The position numbers were made by a program, and so were the translations under genes. Shown one piece after another: positions 32,516-40,799 of a stretch of DNA of 44,377 bases (positions are counted from its first letter, which is position 1; each line of letters starts with the position of its first letter). Origin of the DNA: CAYVBN01 sp964538565 (lineage in GTDB: Bacteria; Pseudomonadota; Alphaproteobacteria; Rhizobiales; Xanthobacteraceae); the NCBI GenBank assembly GCA_964538565.1, contig CAZIGW010000227.1, positions 1 through 44,377 of the forward strand, given 5' to 3'. Below the pieces are notes generated by a model that saw only the letters and a list, made by a program, of their open reading frames with translations, made no database searches and was not told where the DNA came from.

Positions 32516-33052
32516 CAAAGCGACCTTCTCGATTTGCGACAACTGAACCGGCCCGCGGCCCGCACCCCGCCAACGCGACCTGCGAATGAATTCGCCAGGC
32601 CGCGAGCGGATCAAGTCGTGCGAGAATTTCGCCCGGTCCTTTGACCGGAAGCCATGACCAAGAGTGCCGCCGGCATCGGAAAGCCGCCCTCGCTTCCCGG
32701 CCCCAGGTCGCTCCAATCTGCGGCCAACGACATCGGCGTGCCGCCTCGCGGTCCTCTCCTCATCGAGGCGGGAGCACGGGTCTCTCGGGTCATTGGCGCC
32801 CTGGGGGATGCATGCCGATGATCTCCGCAATATGGGGGTTCTCCGGCCAATAGCCAGCCTTTTCTTGCCCGAGAGGCCAAACGTCGCTTGCGGAGCGGTC
32901 AGGCACGTCCTACGCTCACTGATCGAGCTTCGGCCGGACGACTTGGCCTTGCCGCGAATTGCGCGCCGGACTGACGACATTCCACCAATCTCGATTCGCT
33001 CGCTGCGCCAGTACGCAGCGCGGATGCACATGCACAGAAAGAAAGACTCCCA
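32516..33052. other. Long intergenic region upstream of cspA
   Basis: No gene is supported, although open frames cross it. Just before cspA is a perfect 7-bp hairpin CGCTGCG (33001-33007)/CGCAGCG (33014-33020), 32 bases from the ATG, followed by a purine-rich tract (agaaagaaagac) that may be the ribosome site. Such leaders on cold-shock genes can change structure with temperature. The rest shows nothing clear. Confidence 0.4.
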
Positions 33053-33262
33053 ATGACGACGGGAACCGTGAAATGGTTCAACGGCCAGAAGGGCTTCGGC
33101 TTTATCCAGCCAGACGATGGCGGCAAGGACGTGTTCGTCCACATCAGCGCCGTCGAGCGTGCCGGCATGCATAGCCTCAACGAGGGACAAAAGATCTCGT
33201 TCGAGGTTGTTGCCGACCGCAAGACCGGCAGGTCCTCGGCAGGCAATCTGCGCACCGTCTAG
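33053..33262 (+). CDS. Cold-shock domain protein
   Basis: A 69-residue CspA-family protein: MTTGTVKWFNGQKGFGFIQPDDGGKDVFVHISAVERAG, with RNP1 (KGFGFI) and RNP2 (VFVHIS) both intact, then a short basic tail. It binds single-stranded RNA and DNA and melts mRNA structure, usually induced by cold or in stationary phase. It is a single gene, with a long leader that can form a hairpin at 33001-33020 and a hairpin terminator at 33322-33354. Alphaproteobacteria carry several such copies, so a specific csp letter is not given. Confidence 0.93.
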   Translation: MTTGTVKWFNGQKGFGFIQPDDGGKDVFVHISAVERAGMHSLNEGQKISFEVVADRKTGRSSAGNLRTV

Positions 33263-33321
33263 GGGACGGCCGTCAGCCAGTCGCTCTGACACGGATCTCC
33301 CGGCAGAGCACCCCATCCGAG

Positions 33322-33354
33322 CCCCGCGACCGCTTTTCCGGACGCGGGGTCTTT
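33322..33354 (+). terminator. Hairpin terminator downstream of cspA
   Basis: CCCCGCG (33322-33328) pairs with CGCGGGG (33343-33349) around a 14-base loop, followed by TCTTT. It lies 60 bp after the cspA stop and before the next small gene. The T-tract is short, so termination is likely but may be leaky. Confidence 0.55.
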
Positions 33355-33435
33355 GCCAATGACCCGTAGTGGAGCGCCTCCAGCGCAATCTGACCATCTT
33401 GTTGGTTGTATGCGAGGAGATCCTGGAGAGCACAC

Positions 33436-33681
33436 ATGGCCAGTTTGAAGAAAACACCGCAGGAAGAAGCCAGCGCAGCCGCGCTCAAGGCGCAACGCGA
33501 GAAGGACGCGGCGCAGGCCATGCGGGAATACCGCGCGCAAGAAGTGGCGCTTCTCGCCAACACGGCGCGCCTTCGCGCGCTGCGACTCGCGCAGGAGACG
33601 GAAGCCGCCAAACCCGCGAAGAGGCGGGGCGCATCGACCGCGACCACCCGATCTGCTCAGCGCCGGACTCCAAAGAAATAG
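33436..33681 (+). CDS. Small basic protein with ALRLA motif (paralogue of the gene at 32198)
   Basis: An 81-residue, highly charged, probably helical protein. ATG 33436 follows GGAGAG at 33425-33430. The central stretch reads AMREYRAQEVALLANTARLRALRLAQETEAAKPAKRR, sharing the ANTxRLRALRLA-type segment with the protein at 32198. The C-terminus is Arg/Lys/Thr-rich (AQRRTPKK). I recall similar short proteins in Rhizobiales with no known role; the basic helix and tail would suit nucleic-acid binding, but that is a guess. It follows cspA on the same strand, behind a possible terminator. Confidence 0.65.
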   Translation: MASLKKTPQEEASAAALKAQREKDAAQAMREYRAQEVALLANTARLRALRLAQETEAAKPAKRRGASTATTRSAQRRTPKK

Positions 33682-33924
33682 CGCCCGGCAGCGCGACCAA
33701 GTCGCAGCCCGCGGCGCCAGGCCCCGACCGGGCCATACGAAATTTCCGCGCCGGCTGCGCCGCCGGCGACCCGTGCCCGCGGCGCAACAGACCGCACAAA
33801 GGTACGTGAGGACGGATCCGGGTCCTGAATTCCGGGTTGCCCGCCTCGGCGATCTATGGCCTCTCTGTGGCAAGTCCCCGGGTCAATCCTTTCCCCGCCA
33901 ACAGACCGCCACGAGGCCCCTGCG

Positions 33925-34542
33925 ATGCGCTCGCGCTTCCTCGCCGCCCTCCCCGTTGCCCTGGTTGTTGCCCTCGGTTCTTGCGCGTTCCTGGCCAGTC
34001 CGCTGAAGGCGCAGGACCTGACCCTGTTCGATCCGGAGGAGATGCGCAGCGGCGGCGCGCCGCGCGGAAAACTCCCCGGTCAGCCCGCGGTCGCCGCCTC
34101 GCCGATCCCCCGCACCACCGTCGCCTACGACGGCAAGGAGGCACCCGGGACCATCATCGTCAACACCGCGGAGCGGCGGCTCTACCTCGTGCTCGGCAAC
34201 GGCCAGGCGCTGCGCTACGGCATCGGGGTCGGCCGCCTCGGCTTTACCTGGGCCGGTGTCACGTCGGTATCGGCCAAGCGCGAGTGGCCCGACTGGACCC
34301 CGCCGCCGCAGATGCTGCGCCGCCGCCCCGACCTGCCGCGCCACATGGCCGGCGGCCCGGAGAACCCGCTCGGGGCGCGTGCCTTGTACCTCGGCTCCTC
34401 GCTGTTCCGCATCCACGGCTCGAACGAGCCGGAGACGATCGGCCAGGCGGTGTCGTCGGGCTGTTTCCGCCTCACGAACGAGGATGTCATCGACCTCTAC
34501 GACCGGGTGCGCGTCGGTGCGCGGGTGATCGTGCTGCGCTGA
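33925..34542 (+). CDS. L,D-transpeptidase (ErfK/YbiS/YcfS/YnhG family)
   Basis: A 205-residue periplasmic enzyme. ATG 33925, with GAGG eight bases before it, opens a signal peptide (RFLAALPVALVVALGSCAFLASPLKAQD). The YkuD catalytic domain follows: TIIVNTAERRLYLVLGNGQALRYGIGVG, then the active-site block IHGSNEPETIGQAVSSGCFRLTNEDVIDLYDRV with catalytic His, Ser and Cys. It makes 3-3 peptidoglycan cross-links or attaches proteins to peptidoglycan, as is common in Rhizobiales, which grow by L,D-transpeptidation. It converges with the DUF971 gene. Confidence 0.92.
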   Translation: MRSRFLAALPVALVVALGSCAFLASPLKAQDLTLFDPEEMRSGGAPRGKLPGQPAVAASPIPRTTVAYDGKEAPGTIIVNTAERRLYLVLGNGQALRYGIGVGRLGFTWAGVTSVSAKREWPDWTPPPQMLRRRPDLPRHMAGGPENPLGARALYLGSSLFRIHGSNEPETIGQAVSSGCFRLTNEDVIDLYDRVRVGARVIVLR

Positions 34543-34607
34543 GGGCGCACGCGCATCGCGGCGGTCGAGCGCTCGATTCTCTGCGGCCAGCCGGCGCCGC
34601 ACGCGGA

Positions 34608-34994
34608 TCAATGCCGTCCCGGCGGCTCGCGCGACATCCCTCGCGCCGCGAGTTCGTCGAGATAGTCGCGCCAATAGGCTTCGCGATTGCGGCCGAGTTC
34701 CAGCAGATAGTCCCAGCTAAAGATGCCGGTCGAGTGCATGTCGTCGAAGGCGAGCCGCACTGCGTAGTTGCCGATCGGATGAACTTCGAGGATCGTCACG
34801 TTCTTCTTCCCCGGCACCGTCTTGCGCTCGTCGGGCGAATGCCCCTGCACCTCGGCGCTCGGGCTCTTGACGCGCAGGTACTCGGCCGGGAGTTCATGGC
34901 GCTCGCCGTTGTCGAAGGTGACGATGAGCGCGGCGCGGTCCTTGCGCAGCCGCAGTTCGGTCGGCCAGGCCTTGGATGTCTGCGGTTGAACCAT
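34608..34994 (-). CDS. DUF971 (GBBH-like) protein
   Basis: A 128-residue protein with the DUF971 fold: WPTELRLRKDRAALIVTFDNGERHELPAEYLRVKSPSAEVQGH, then VTILEVHPIGNYAVRLAFDDMHSTGIFSWDYLLELG. The domain is the N-terminal part of gamma-butyrobetaine hydroxylases and the C-terminal part of HCF101-type Fe-S carriers; on its own it is common in bacteria and proposed to bind iron or assist Fe-S delivery. It is divergent from moaA, whose product is a two-cluster Fe-S enzyme. An Mrp carrier lies 9 kb away in the same window. The Fe-S link is an inference. Confidence 0.88.
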   Translation of the reverse strand: MVQPQTSKAWPTELRLRKDRAALIVTFDNGERHELPAEYLRVKSPSAEVQGHSPDERKTVPGKKNVTILEVHPIGNYAVRLAFDDMHSTGIFSWDYLLELGRNREAYWRDYLDELAARGMSREPPGRH

Positions 34995-35151
34995 GTTGCC
35001 TCCTGGCGGGGTTTGCGCTGAAATCGGCTATCCCCCGGCGATCGAGAACGGCCCACCCCATCGCGGCCCGCAAGGCTGCTCCCCGCCCTGCGGCGGGGCG
35101 TCGCCGAAGGTCTCGATTTCAACCTGAATAGCAAGTATATCTTTAAACGTC
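34995..35151. promoter_or_regulatory. moaA leader with GC hairpin and AT-rich start region
   Basis: The divergent DUF971/moaA space holds a perfect 7-bp hairpin CCCCGCC (35081-35087)/GGCGGGG (35092-35098), then an unusually AT-rich stretch (agcaagtatatctttaaacg) directly before the moaA ATG, with no Shine-Dalgarno. A molybdenum-cofactor riboswitch was considered, but its conserved core could not be matched. Confidence 0.35.
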
Positions 35152-36228
35152 ATGGCGCTACGAGACGAACCCGACCAGGCTCCGCCCGCCGAGCGGCGCC
35201 CCGTTGACCGCGGATCCGCGCTCCCGGATCCGGCGGCGCTGGTCGATCCGTTCGGCCGGACCATCAGCTACGTGCGCGTGTCCGTCACCGACCGCTGCGA
35301 TTTCCGCTGCGTCTACTGCATGTCGGAAAACATGACCTTCCTGCCCAAGGCCGACGTGCTGAGTCTCGAGGAGCTCGACCGGCTGTGCTCGGCGTTCGTG
35401 GCGCGCGGGGTGCGCAAGCTGCGCCTCACGGGCGGCGAGCCGCTGGTGCGGCGCGGCATCATGACCCTCGTGGGCTCGCTCGGGCGCCATCTCGTCTCGG
35501 GCGCGCTCGACGAGCTCACGCTCACCACCAACGGCTCGCAATTGCGCAAGTACGCCCGCCAGCTCGCCGATCATGGCGTCAAGCGCATCAACGTCTCGGT
35601 CGACACACTCGATGCCGACAAGTTCCGCGCCATCACGCGCTGGGGAGACCTGCGCCAGGTGCTCGACGGTATCGACGCGGCGCAGGAGGCCGGTCTCGCC
35701 ATCAAGATCAACGCGGTCGCGCTCAAGGGCGTGAACGAGGATGAATTCCCCGCCCTGATCGAGTGGGCGCACGGCCGCGGCATGGACCTCACGCTGATCG
35801 AGGTGATGCCGCTTGGCGACGTCGGCGAGGGCCGGCTCGATCAGTATCTGCCGCTCTCGCTCGTGCGCGCGCGGCTCGCCGAGCGCTTCACGCTCGAGGA
35901 CATCGACTACCGCACCGGCGGCCCGGCCCGCTACGCACGGGTGGCGGAGACCGGCGGGCGGCTCGGCTTCATCACGCCGCTCACCCACAACTTCTGCGAA
36001 TCCTGCAACCGCGTGCGCGTGACGTGCACCGGAACGCTGTTCATGTGTCTCGGCCAGGAGGACGCGGCCGACCTGCGCTCGCCGTTGCGCGCCTCGGCAG
36101 GCAACGATCTGCTTCACGCGGCGATCGACGAAGCGATCCGGCGCAAGCCCAAGGGCCACGATTTCGTCATCGACCGGCGCCACAAGCGGCCGGCGCTCGC
36201 CCGCCACATGAGCGTGACCGGCGGCTGA
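35152..36228 (+). CDS. moaA: GTP 3',8-cyclase MoaA (radical SAM)
   Basis: A 358-residue radical SAM enzyme that starts molybdenum-cofactor synthesis, turning GTP into 3',8-cyclo-GTP with MoaC downstream. It has the N-terminal cluster motif at Cys49, Cys53 and Cys56 (DRCDFRCVYC), TGGEPLVRRG for SAM binding, and the second cluster motif CESCNRVRVTCTGTLFMC. It ends in the essential Gly-Gly (SVTGG). All required residues are visible. There is an N-terminal extension of about 25 residues. It is divergent from DUF971. moaC and the other moa genes are not in the window. Confidence 0.96.
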   Translation: MALRDEPDQAPPAERRPVDRGSALPDPAALVDPFGRTISYVRVSVTDRCDFRCVYCMSENMTFLPKADVLSLEELDRLCSAFVARGVRKLRLTGGEPLVRRGIMTLVGSLGRHLVSGALDELTLTTNGSQLRKYARQLADHGVKRINVSVDTLDADKFRAITRWGDLRQVLDGIDAAQEAGLAIKINAVALKGVNEDEFPALIEWAHGRGMDLTLIEVMPLGDVGEGRLDQYLPLSLVRARLAERFTLEDIDYRTGGPARYARVAETGGRLGFITPLTHNFCESCNRVRVTCTGTLFMCLGQEDAADLRSPLRASAGNDLLHAAIDEAIRRKPKGHDFVIDRRHKRPALARHMSVTGG

Positions 36229-36249
36229 ACGTACCGATCTCCGTTTCAT

Positions 36250-36266
36250 CCTCTCCGGCGGAGAGG
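36250..36266. terminator. Hairpin between convergent moaA and chemoreceptor genes
   Basis: CCTCTCC (36250-36256)/GGAGAGG (36260-36266) is a perfect 7-bp stem with loop GGC, 21 bp after the moaA stop. It is the shorter sister of the hairpin at 40733-40755 and sits in the same setting, between two convergent genes, so it probably ends transcription on one or both strands. Confidence 0.5.
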
Positions 36267-36316
36267 TGACCGACGACAGCCGGAAGGCCCAGATCAGACA
36301 CAGGTCGGCTGGACGG

Positions 36317-37831
36317 TCAGGCCGCCACCGCGGCAATGAGGTGGCGCACTTCGTCGATCATCAGCTTCGACGGCTCGAAGCGCACGCCGAGCCCGTCGCG
36401 GCCGACCCAGACGACCGTTCCTTCGACCGGCCGCAGGCCCTGGAACTGAAGGACGATCGGCGTGCCGATCGGAATGTCGGGAACGCGCTCGATGCGCGCT
36501 CCACCTTCGCTGACGTCGAACACGCAGATGTCGAGCCTGCGGCCGCCGACCTCGAGGCCCGCGGTGACGTTGATGTCGTAGCGCGAGAACTCGCGCAGGT
36601 CGGCGTGCAGCGCCTTGTGCAGGATCGCGGGAATTTCCGCGCTCAGCGCCTGGGACGACTGCTGCATCGCGTAGGCGACCTCCGCCACCTCGACGGCATG
36701 CATGCTCGAGCGCGCGACGCGGTCGGCGATCTGCAGCAGGCGGCCGGCGACGTCCGAGACGGCCTGGTGGTTTTCCTGCACGCCGCCTGAGAATCCCTGT
36801 GTTGCCACCCGCTGCCGCTCAACGGCGGCGGCCACCCCGTCCGCCATGGCCGACAGCTGTTCGATCGCCTCCACGATCCCGGCAAGTTCCGCCACCGCAT
36901 CACGGGCCGTCGATTGGATCTCCGAGACCTTGGCGCCGATCTCCCCGGTCGAGCGCGCGGTCTGGGTTGCCAGGCTCTTCACTTCGGACGCCACCACCGC
37001 GAACCCCCGCCCCGCCTCCCCGGCCCGCGCCGCCTCGATCGTGGCGTTGAGGGCAAGCAGGTTGGTCTGCGCGGAGATGCTGGTGATCACGCCGACGATG
37101 GCGCCGATCTCGTCCGCGGCCTTCGCCAGCGCATCGAACGTCTCGCGCGAGGCTTGCGCGCGCTGCACCGCCGCGCGCCCGACGGTCATGCCGCGCCCGA
37201 CCTCGTCGGAAATCTCGTCGATGGCCGTGATGACCTCCCGCGAGGCCTGGCTCACCTGCGCGTTCGCGCTCTGCGACTCGGCGGCGACGTGCGCGGTCTC
37301 GGAGGACGCGCTGCGGATCGCCTCGAGGGTCGCGCTCATCTCGTCGGCCTTCGCCCGCAGGGCGGCGGCGCCCTCGATGACCGGGCCGAGACCTGCGGCC
37401 GTCGTCATTTCGAGCTGCTGCGCCATGTTGGCGAGGTTGGCGCGGCGGCGTTCGCGCTGGACGCGCTCGACCTCCGTAAAGGCGAGATCCCGCCGCTGAC
37501 GGTCTCCGACGACTTCGGCAAAGCGCTCGAGCGTGGCGAGAAAACGCGCCAGCTCGCAGCGCTCCCGCTCGCCCTCGGCGGTCACCCCCAGTTCATTGTG
37601 CGCCACGGCCTCGAGCGTGTCGGCCGCGATGCCGAGCGGCCTCACCACGGAGCCGATGAGGACGACGCCGCCGCTCACCGCCGCCGCGAAAGCACCAAGC
37701 CCGAGCGCGTCGAAACCCAGGACCGAAATCGACGAAACGCTGGCGAGGTCCGCGAGCCGGACGAGCATCGGGGCGGCGAGCAGCAGCACGCCTGCGACGC
37801 TCAGTCGCTCGAGAACCGTCAAGCGCTGCAT
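36317..37831 (-). CDS. Methyl-accepting chemotaxis-like protein with C-terminal PilZ domain
   Basis: A 504-residue protein, with ATG 37831 chosen for its GAGGGCAGG ribosome site. Two hydrophobic segments (residues about 10-60) enclose almost no periplasmic loop. A long coiled coil leads to the conserved receptor tip (IVGVITSISAQTNLLALNATIEAARAGEAGRGFAVVASEVKSLA). The C-terminus is a PilZ domain, recognised by REFSRYDINV (RxxxR) and DVSEGGARIERV (DxSxxG), the two c-di-GMP contacts. It should interact with CheA/CheW and respond to c-di-GMP or membrane state. No external sensor domain is visible. A longer start at 37894 is possible. Confidence 0.9.
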   Translation of the reverse strand: MQRLTVLERLSVAGVLLLAAPMLVRLADLASVSSISVLGFDALGLGAFAAAVSGGVVLIGSVVRPLGIAADTLEAVAHNELGVTAEGERERCELARFLATLERFAEVVGDRQRRDLAFTEVERVQRERRRANLANMAQQLEMTTAAGLGPVIEGAAALRAKADEMSATLEAIRSASSETAHVAAESQSANAQVSQASREVITAIDEISDEVGRGMTVGRAAVQRAQASRETFDALAKAADEIGAIVGVITSISAQTNLLALNATIEAARAGEAGRGFAVVASEVKSLATQTARSTGEIGAKVSEIQSTARDAVAELAGIVEAIEQLSAMADGVAAAVERQRVATQGFSGGVQENHQAVSDVAGRLLQIADRVARSSMHAVEVAEVAYAMQQSSQALSAEIPAILHKALHADLREFSRYDINVTAGLEVGGRRLDICVFDVSEGGARIERVPDIPIGTPIVLQFQGLRPVEGTVVWVGRDGLGVRFEPSKLMIDEVRHLIAAVAA

Positions 37832-38195
37832 GGACCTGCCCTCGTCTCGCCATGTCGCGAGCCCACCGCCCAGGCAAGACTGCCTGAACGTCATCTGCCG
37901 AACAGCCCACTCTCTTACCGCCTCCGCAGTTAACCGAGGGTTGCATTTATCGAATGTTTACAAACGGCTCGGCGCACCGGGCGGAACAGCGGCCCGAACC
38001 TGTGCACCCGGCCGGTTCCCCCGGCGCTGCGCCGGGTCAAGTTTCCATTGACGCCCCGTTGCTTGTTCGGATTAGGTGAACCGGCATCGGCGCCGGCCTC
38101 GGGAGAAGCCGTTGCCGACCGGGGGCAACGGAGCAAGAACAAGGCGCGCCAGCGCCGCGATCCGGCGCTTGCAGGCGTCCTGAGGGGGATGTCTC
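37832..38195. other. Divergent region between the PilZ chemoreceptor and dctQ
   Basis: No gene is seen. It holds a perfect palindrome CAGGCA (37871-37876)/TGCCTG (37881-37886), 40 bp upstream of the chemoreceptor ATG, as a possible operator. An AT-rich tract follows near 37940-37970, likely promoter DNA. dctQ has a strong TGAGGGGG site at 38181-38188. Confidence 0.4.
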
Positions 38196-38789
38196 GTGAG
38201 GGGACTGCTGGCTGTCAGCCGCGTCATCGACGCGGTGAACCTGCGTATTGGCAAGGTCCTGAGCTGGTTGATCGTCGCCGCCGTGCTGATCTCGGCGACG
38301 AATGCCACCGTGCGCAAGATCTTCGACACGTCGTCCAACGCCTGGCTCGAATTGCAGTGGGTGCTGTTCAGCGTGGTGTTCCTCCTGTGCTCGCCCTGGA
38401 CGCTGCTTGCCAACGAGCACATCCGCATCGACATCGTGAACAACCTGCTGCCCAAGCGCGTGCGCAACGTGATCGACCTCGTCGGACATGCGCTGTTCCT
38501 GCTGCCGCTGACGGTGATCATGATCATCACCGCCTATCCGTTCTTCGTGCGCTCGTATCTGATCGACGAACAATCCCAGAATGCCGGCGGCCTTCCGCAG
38601 TGGCCGGCGAAGTCGCTGGTGCTCATCGGTTTCGTCGCGCTGTTCTTCCAAGGGATCTCCGAGCTCATCAAGCGCATCGCGGTGATGCGCGGCGACATTC
38701 CCGATCCGCATGACAGCGCCGGTCCGCACTCCGCCATCGAGGCGGAGGTCGAACGGCTGCTCGCCGACACCGGCCCCGAGCCCCGTTAG
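38196..38789 (+). CDS. TRAP transporter small permease (DctQ-type)
   Basis: A 197-residue four-helix membrane protein of the TRAP small-subunit family: ISATNATVRKIFDTSSNAWLELQWVLFSVVFLLCSPWTLLANEHIRIDIV is the family hallmark, then two further segments and a charged C-terminal tail. It pairs with DctM to import a carboxylate using the sodium gradient. GTG 38196 is preceded by TGAGGGGG. It lies 21 bp before dctM and is clearly in one operon with it. Confidence 0.93.
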   Translation: MRGLLAVSRVIDAVNLRIGKVLSWLIVAAVLISATNATVRKIFDTSSNAWLELQWVLFSVVFLLCSPWTLLANEHIRIDIVNNLLPKRVRNVIDLVGHALFLLPLTVIMIITAYPFFVRSYLIDEQSQNAGGLPQWPAKSLVLIGFVALFFQGISELIKRIAVMRGDIPDPHDSAGPHSAIEAEVERLLADTGPEPR

Positions 38790-38810
38790 GGCGTTCACGG
38801 AGACACGCCC

Positions 38811-40679
38811 ATGGTGGAGCTGTTCATCCATTACATGGCGCCGATCATGTTCGCGGCGCTCGTCCTCTTCCTGCTGCTCGGATATCCGGTGGCGTTCTCG
38901 CTCGCCGCCAACGGACTGATCTTCGGGCTGATCGGCATCGAGCTCGGCCTGTTCCGGCCCGACTTCCTGCAGGCGCTGCCCGAGCGCGTCTACGGCGTGA
39001 TGGGCAACGAGACGCTGCTGGCGATCCCCTTCTTCACCTTCATGGGGCTGATCCTCGAACGATCCGGCATGGCGGAGGACCTGCTCGACACCATCGGGCA
39101 GCTGTTCGGCACGATCCGCGGCGGACTCGCCTATGCGGTCGTGTTCGTCGGCGCGCTGCTGGCGGCGACGACCGGCGTGGTCGCCGCCTCCGTGATCTCG
39201 ATGGGGCTCATCTCGCTGCCGATCATGCTGCGCTACGGCTACGACCGGCGCGTCGCCACCGGCGTGATCGCCGCTTCGGGAACGCTGGCGCAGATCATTC
39301 CACCCTCGCTCGTTCTGATCGTCATGGCCGACCAGCTCGGCCGTTCGGTCGGCGACATGTACGAAGGTGCGTTCCTGCCGGGGTTGATGCTCGCCGCGCT
39401 CTATGCCTTCTACGTCTTCCTGGTGACGCTCTTTTCCCCCGCCTCGGCGCCGGGCCTGCCGAAGGACGCGCAGCGCATCCTCGAAAAGCCGGAGCTTGCT
39501 CGCCGCCAGGGCGCGTTCACCGGGCTCGGACTGCTGGTGGTCTTTCCGGTTCTCCTGCTGGTCCTGCTCGCGATCTACAATCTCATCGCCGACGAAAGCG
39601 GATTGTTGCCGGTCGCCGGCGGCACCGCCGAATACATCCTTGCCGGCATCGGCGTGGTGGTGGCTGCCTACGTGCTGGCCGCCTACGGTCCGAAGGTCCT
39701 CGGCCTCGTTCCGCGGCTCAATCTGCTGGTGCTGACGACCGCCGCCGCCTTCATCGCCTACCTGGTCATGGAGCGCACCGAGGTGCGCGCGGGCGCCGAC
39801 TTCGTCGTCCTGACGATGTCGCTCACCGTCACGATCTCGTTCGTGTTCGCGCTGCTCAACCATCTGCTGCGGCTCGGCATCCTTTCGAAGATGACCGAGG
39901 AGGTCACCTTCGTGATGGTGCCGCCGCTGGCGCTCATCTTCCTGGTGCTCGGCACCATCTTCATCGGGGTCGCCACGCCGACCGAAGGCGGCGCCATGGG
40001 CGCGAGCGGCGCTCTGATCCTGGCGGCGATGAAGCGGCGGCTGACCTGGGACCTCGTGCGGCAGGCGACGGAATCGACCGCGAAGCTCTCCGCCTTCGTG
40101 GTATTCATCCTGATCGGCGCGCGCGTCTTCTCGCTCACCTTCTACGGCGTCGACGGACATCGGTGGGTGGAAGAGCTGCTGGTCAGCCTGCCGGGCGGAC
40201 AGATCGGCTTCCTGATCTTCGTCAACGCGTTTGTGTTCGTCCTCGCGTTCTTTCTCGATTTCTTCGAGCTGGCGTTCATCGTCATCCCGCTGCTCGGGCC
40301 GGCCGCGGAGCGGCTCGGCATCGACCTGATCTGGTTCGGGGTGATGCTGGGCGTGAACATGCAGACCTCGTTCATGCATCCGCCGTTCGGGTTCGCGCTG
40401 TTCTACCTGCGCTCGGTGGCCCCGAAGGACTCTTACATCGACCGGGTGACCAAGAAACGCATGGAGCCGGTGACGACCGGCCAGATCTACTGGGGCGCCG
40501 TGCCGTTCGTGATCATCCAGTGCATCGCGGTCGCGCTGGTGATCGCCTTTCCGCGCATGGTGACGCACTACAAGGGGTCGGGGCCGAAGGTCGATCCGTC
40601 CAAGATCGAGATCAACATTCAGCAGCCGGACCTGCCGCCTCCGCCGCTCGACTTCAGCGAGCCGCCGAAGATTCAGTGA
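38811..40679 (+). CDS. TRAP transporter large permease (DctM-type), enlarged
   Basis: A 622-residue integral membrane protein; usual DctM subunits are about 430 residues. The first half is canonical (MVELFIHYMAPIMFAALVLFLLLGYPVAFSLAANG, then GTLAQIIPPSLVLIVMAD), and the second half has IFIGVATPTEGGAMGASGALILAA. Between them, about residues 240-375 form an extra region with three or four hydrophobic segments. Such enlarged forms are known among TRAP systems with TakP-like receptors, and the two receptors downstream are of that type. It carries the transport channel in the inner membrane. A proline-rich C-terminus (DLPPPPLDFSEPP) ends the protein. Confidence 0.93.
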   Translation: MVELFIHYMAPIMFAALVLFLLLGYPVAFSLAANGLIFGLIGIELGLFRPDFLQALPERVYGVMGNETLLAIPFFTFMGLILERSGMAEDLLDTIGQLFGTIRGGLAYAVVFVGALLAATTGVVAASVISMGLISLPIMLRYGYDRRVATGVIAASGTLAQIIPPSLVLIVMADQLGRSVGDMYEGAFLPGLMLAALYAFYVFLVTLFSPASAPGLPKDAQRILEKPELARRQGAFTGLGLLVVFPVLLLVLLAIYNLIADESGLLPVAGGTAEYILAGIGVVVAAYVLAAYGPKVLGLVPRLNLLVLTTAAAFIAYLVMERTEVRAGADFVVLTMSLTVTISFVFALLNHLLRLGILSKMTEEVTFVMVPPLALIFLVLGTIFIGVATPTEGGAMGASGALILAAMKRRLTWDLVRQATESTAKLSAFVVFILIGARVFSLTFYGVDGHRWVEELLVSLPGGQIGFLIFVNAFVFVLAFFLDFFELAFIVIPLLGPAAERLGIDLIWFGVMLGVNMQTSFMHPPFGFALFYLRSVAPKDSYIDRVTKKRMEPVTTGQIYWGAVPFVIIQCIAVALVIAFPRMVTHYKGSGPKVDPSKIEINIQQPDLPPPPLDFSEPPKIQ

Positions 40680-40732
40680 GATGCCGGCGCGGTGACGCGT
40701 CAGCAATGCGCAGCGCCTTGTGTAGTCTCTTC

Positions 40733-40755
40733 ACCTCTCCCCGGCGGGGAGAGGT
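40733..40755. terminator. Bidirectional hairpin between dctM and dctP1
   Basis: ACCTCTCCCC (40733-40742) pairs perfectly with GGGGAGAGGT (40746-40755) around the loop GGC, followed by TTT. With 10 bp of stem between convergent genes, it should stop transcription from both sides. Its inner part recurs at 36250-36266. Confidence 0.65.
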
Positions 40756-40799
40756 TTCGATTCGGCGCGCACCATCACATTGCCTCGGACTGCCGAGAT

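Noticed and set aside
32665..33056. Plus-strand frames in the cspA upstream region
   Set aside because: No ribosome site, no recognisable protein pattern and irregular composition; treated as leader or intergenic DNA.
34995..35151. Molybdenum-cofactor riboswitch upstream of moaA
   Set aside because: Only one simple hairpin is visible; the conserved core of the Moco RNA could not be matched.
38037..40706. An 889-residue minus-strand frame across dctQ and dctM
   Set aside because: Extreme His/Arg/Asp/Glu content is the reverse of hydrophobic codons; the plus strand has clear TRAP motifs.
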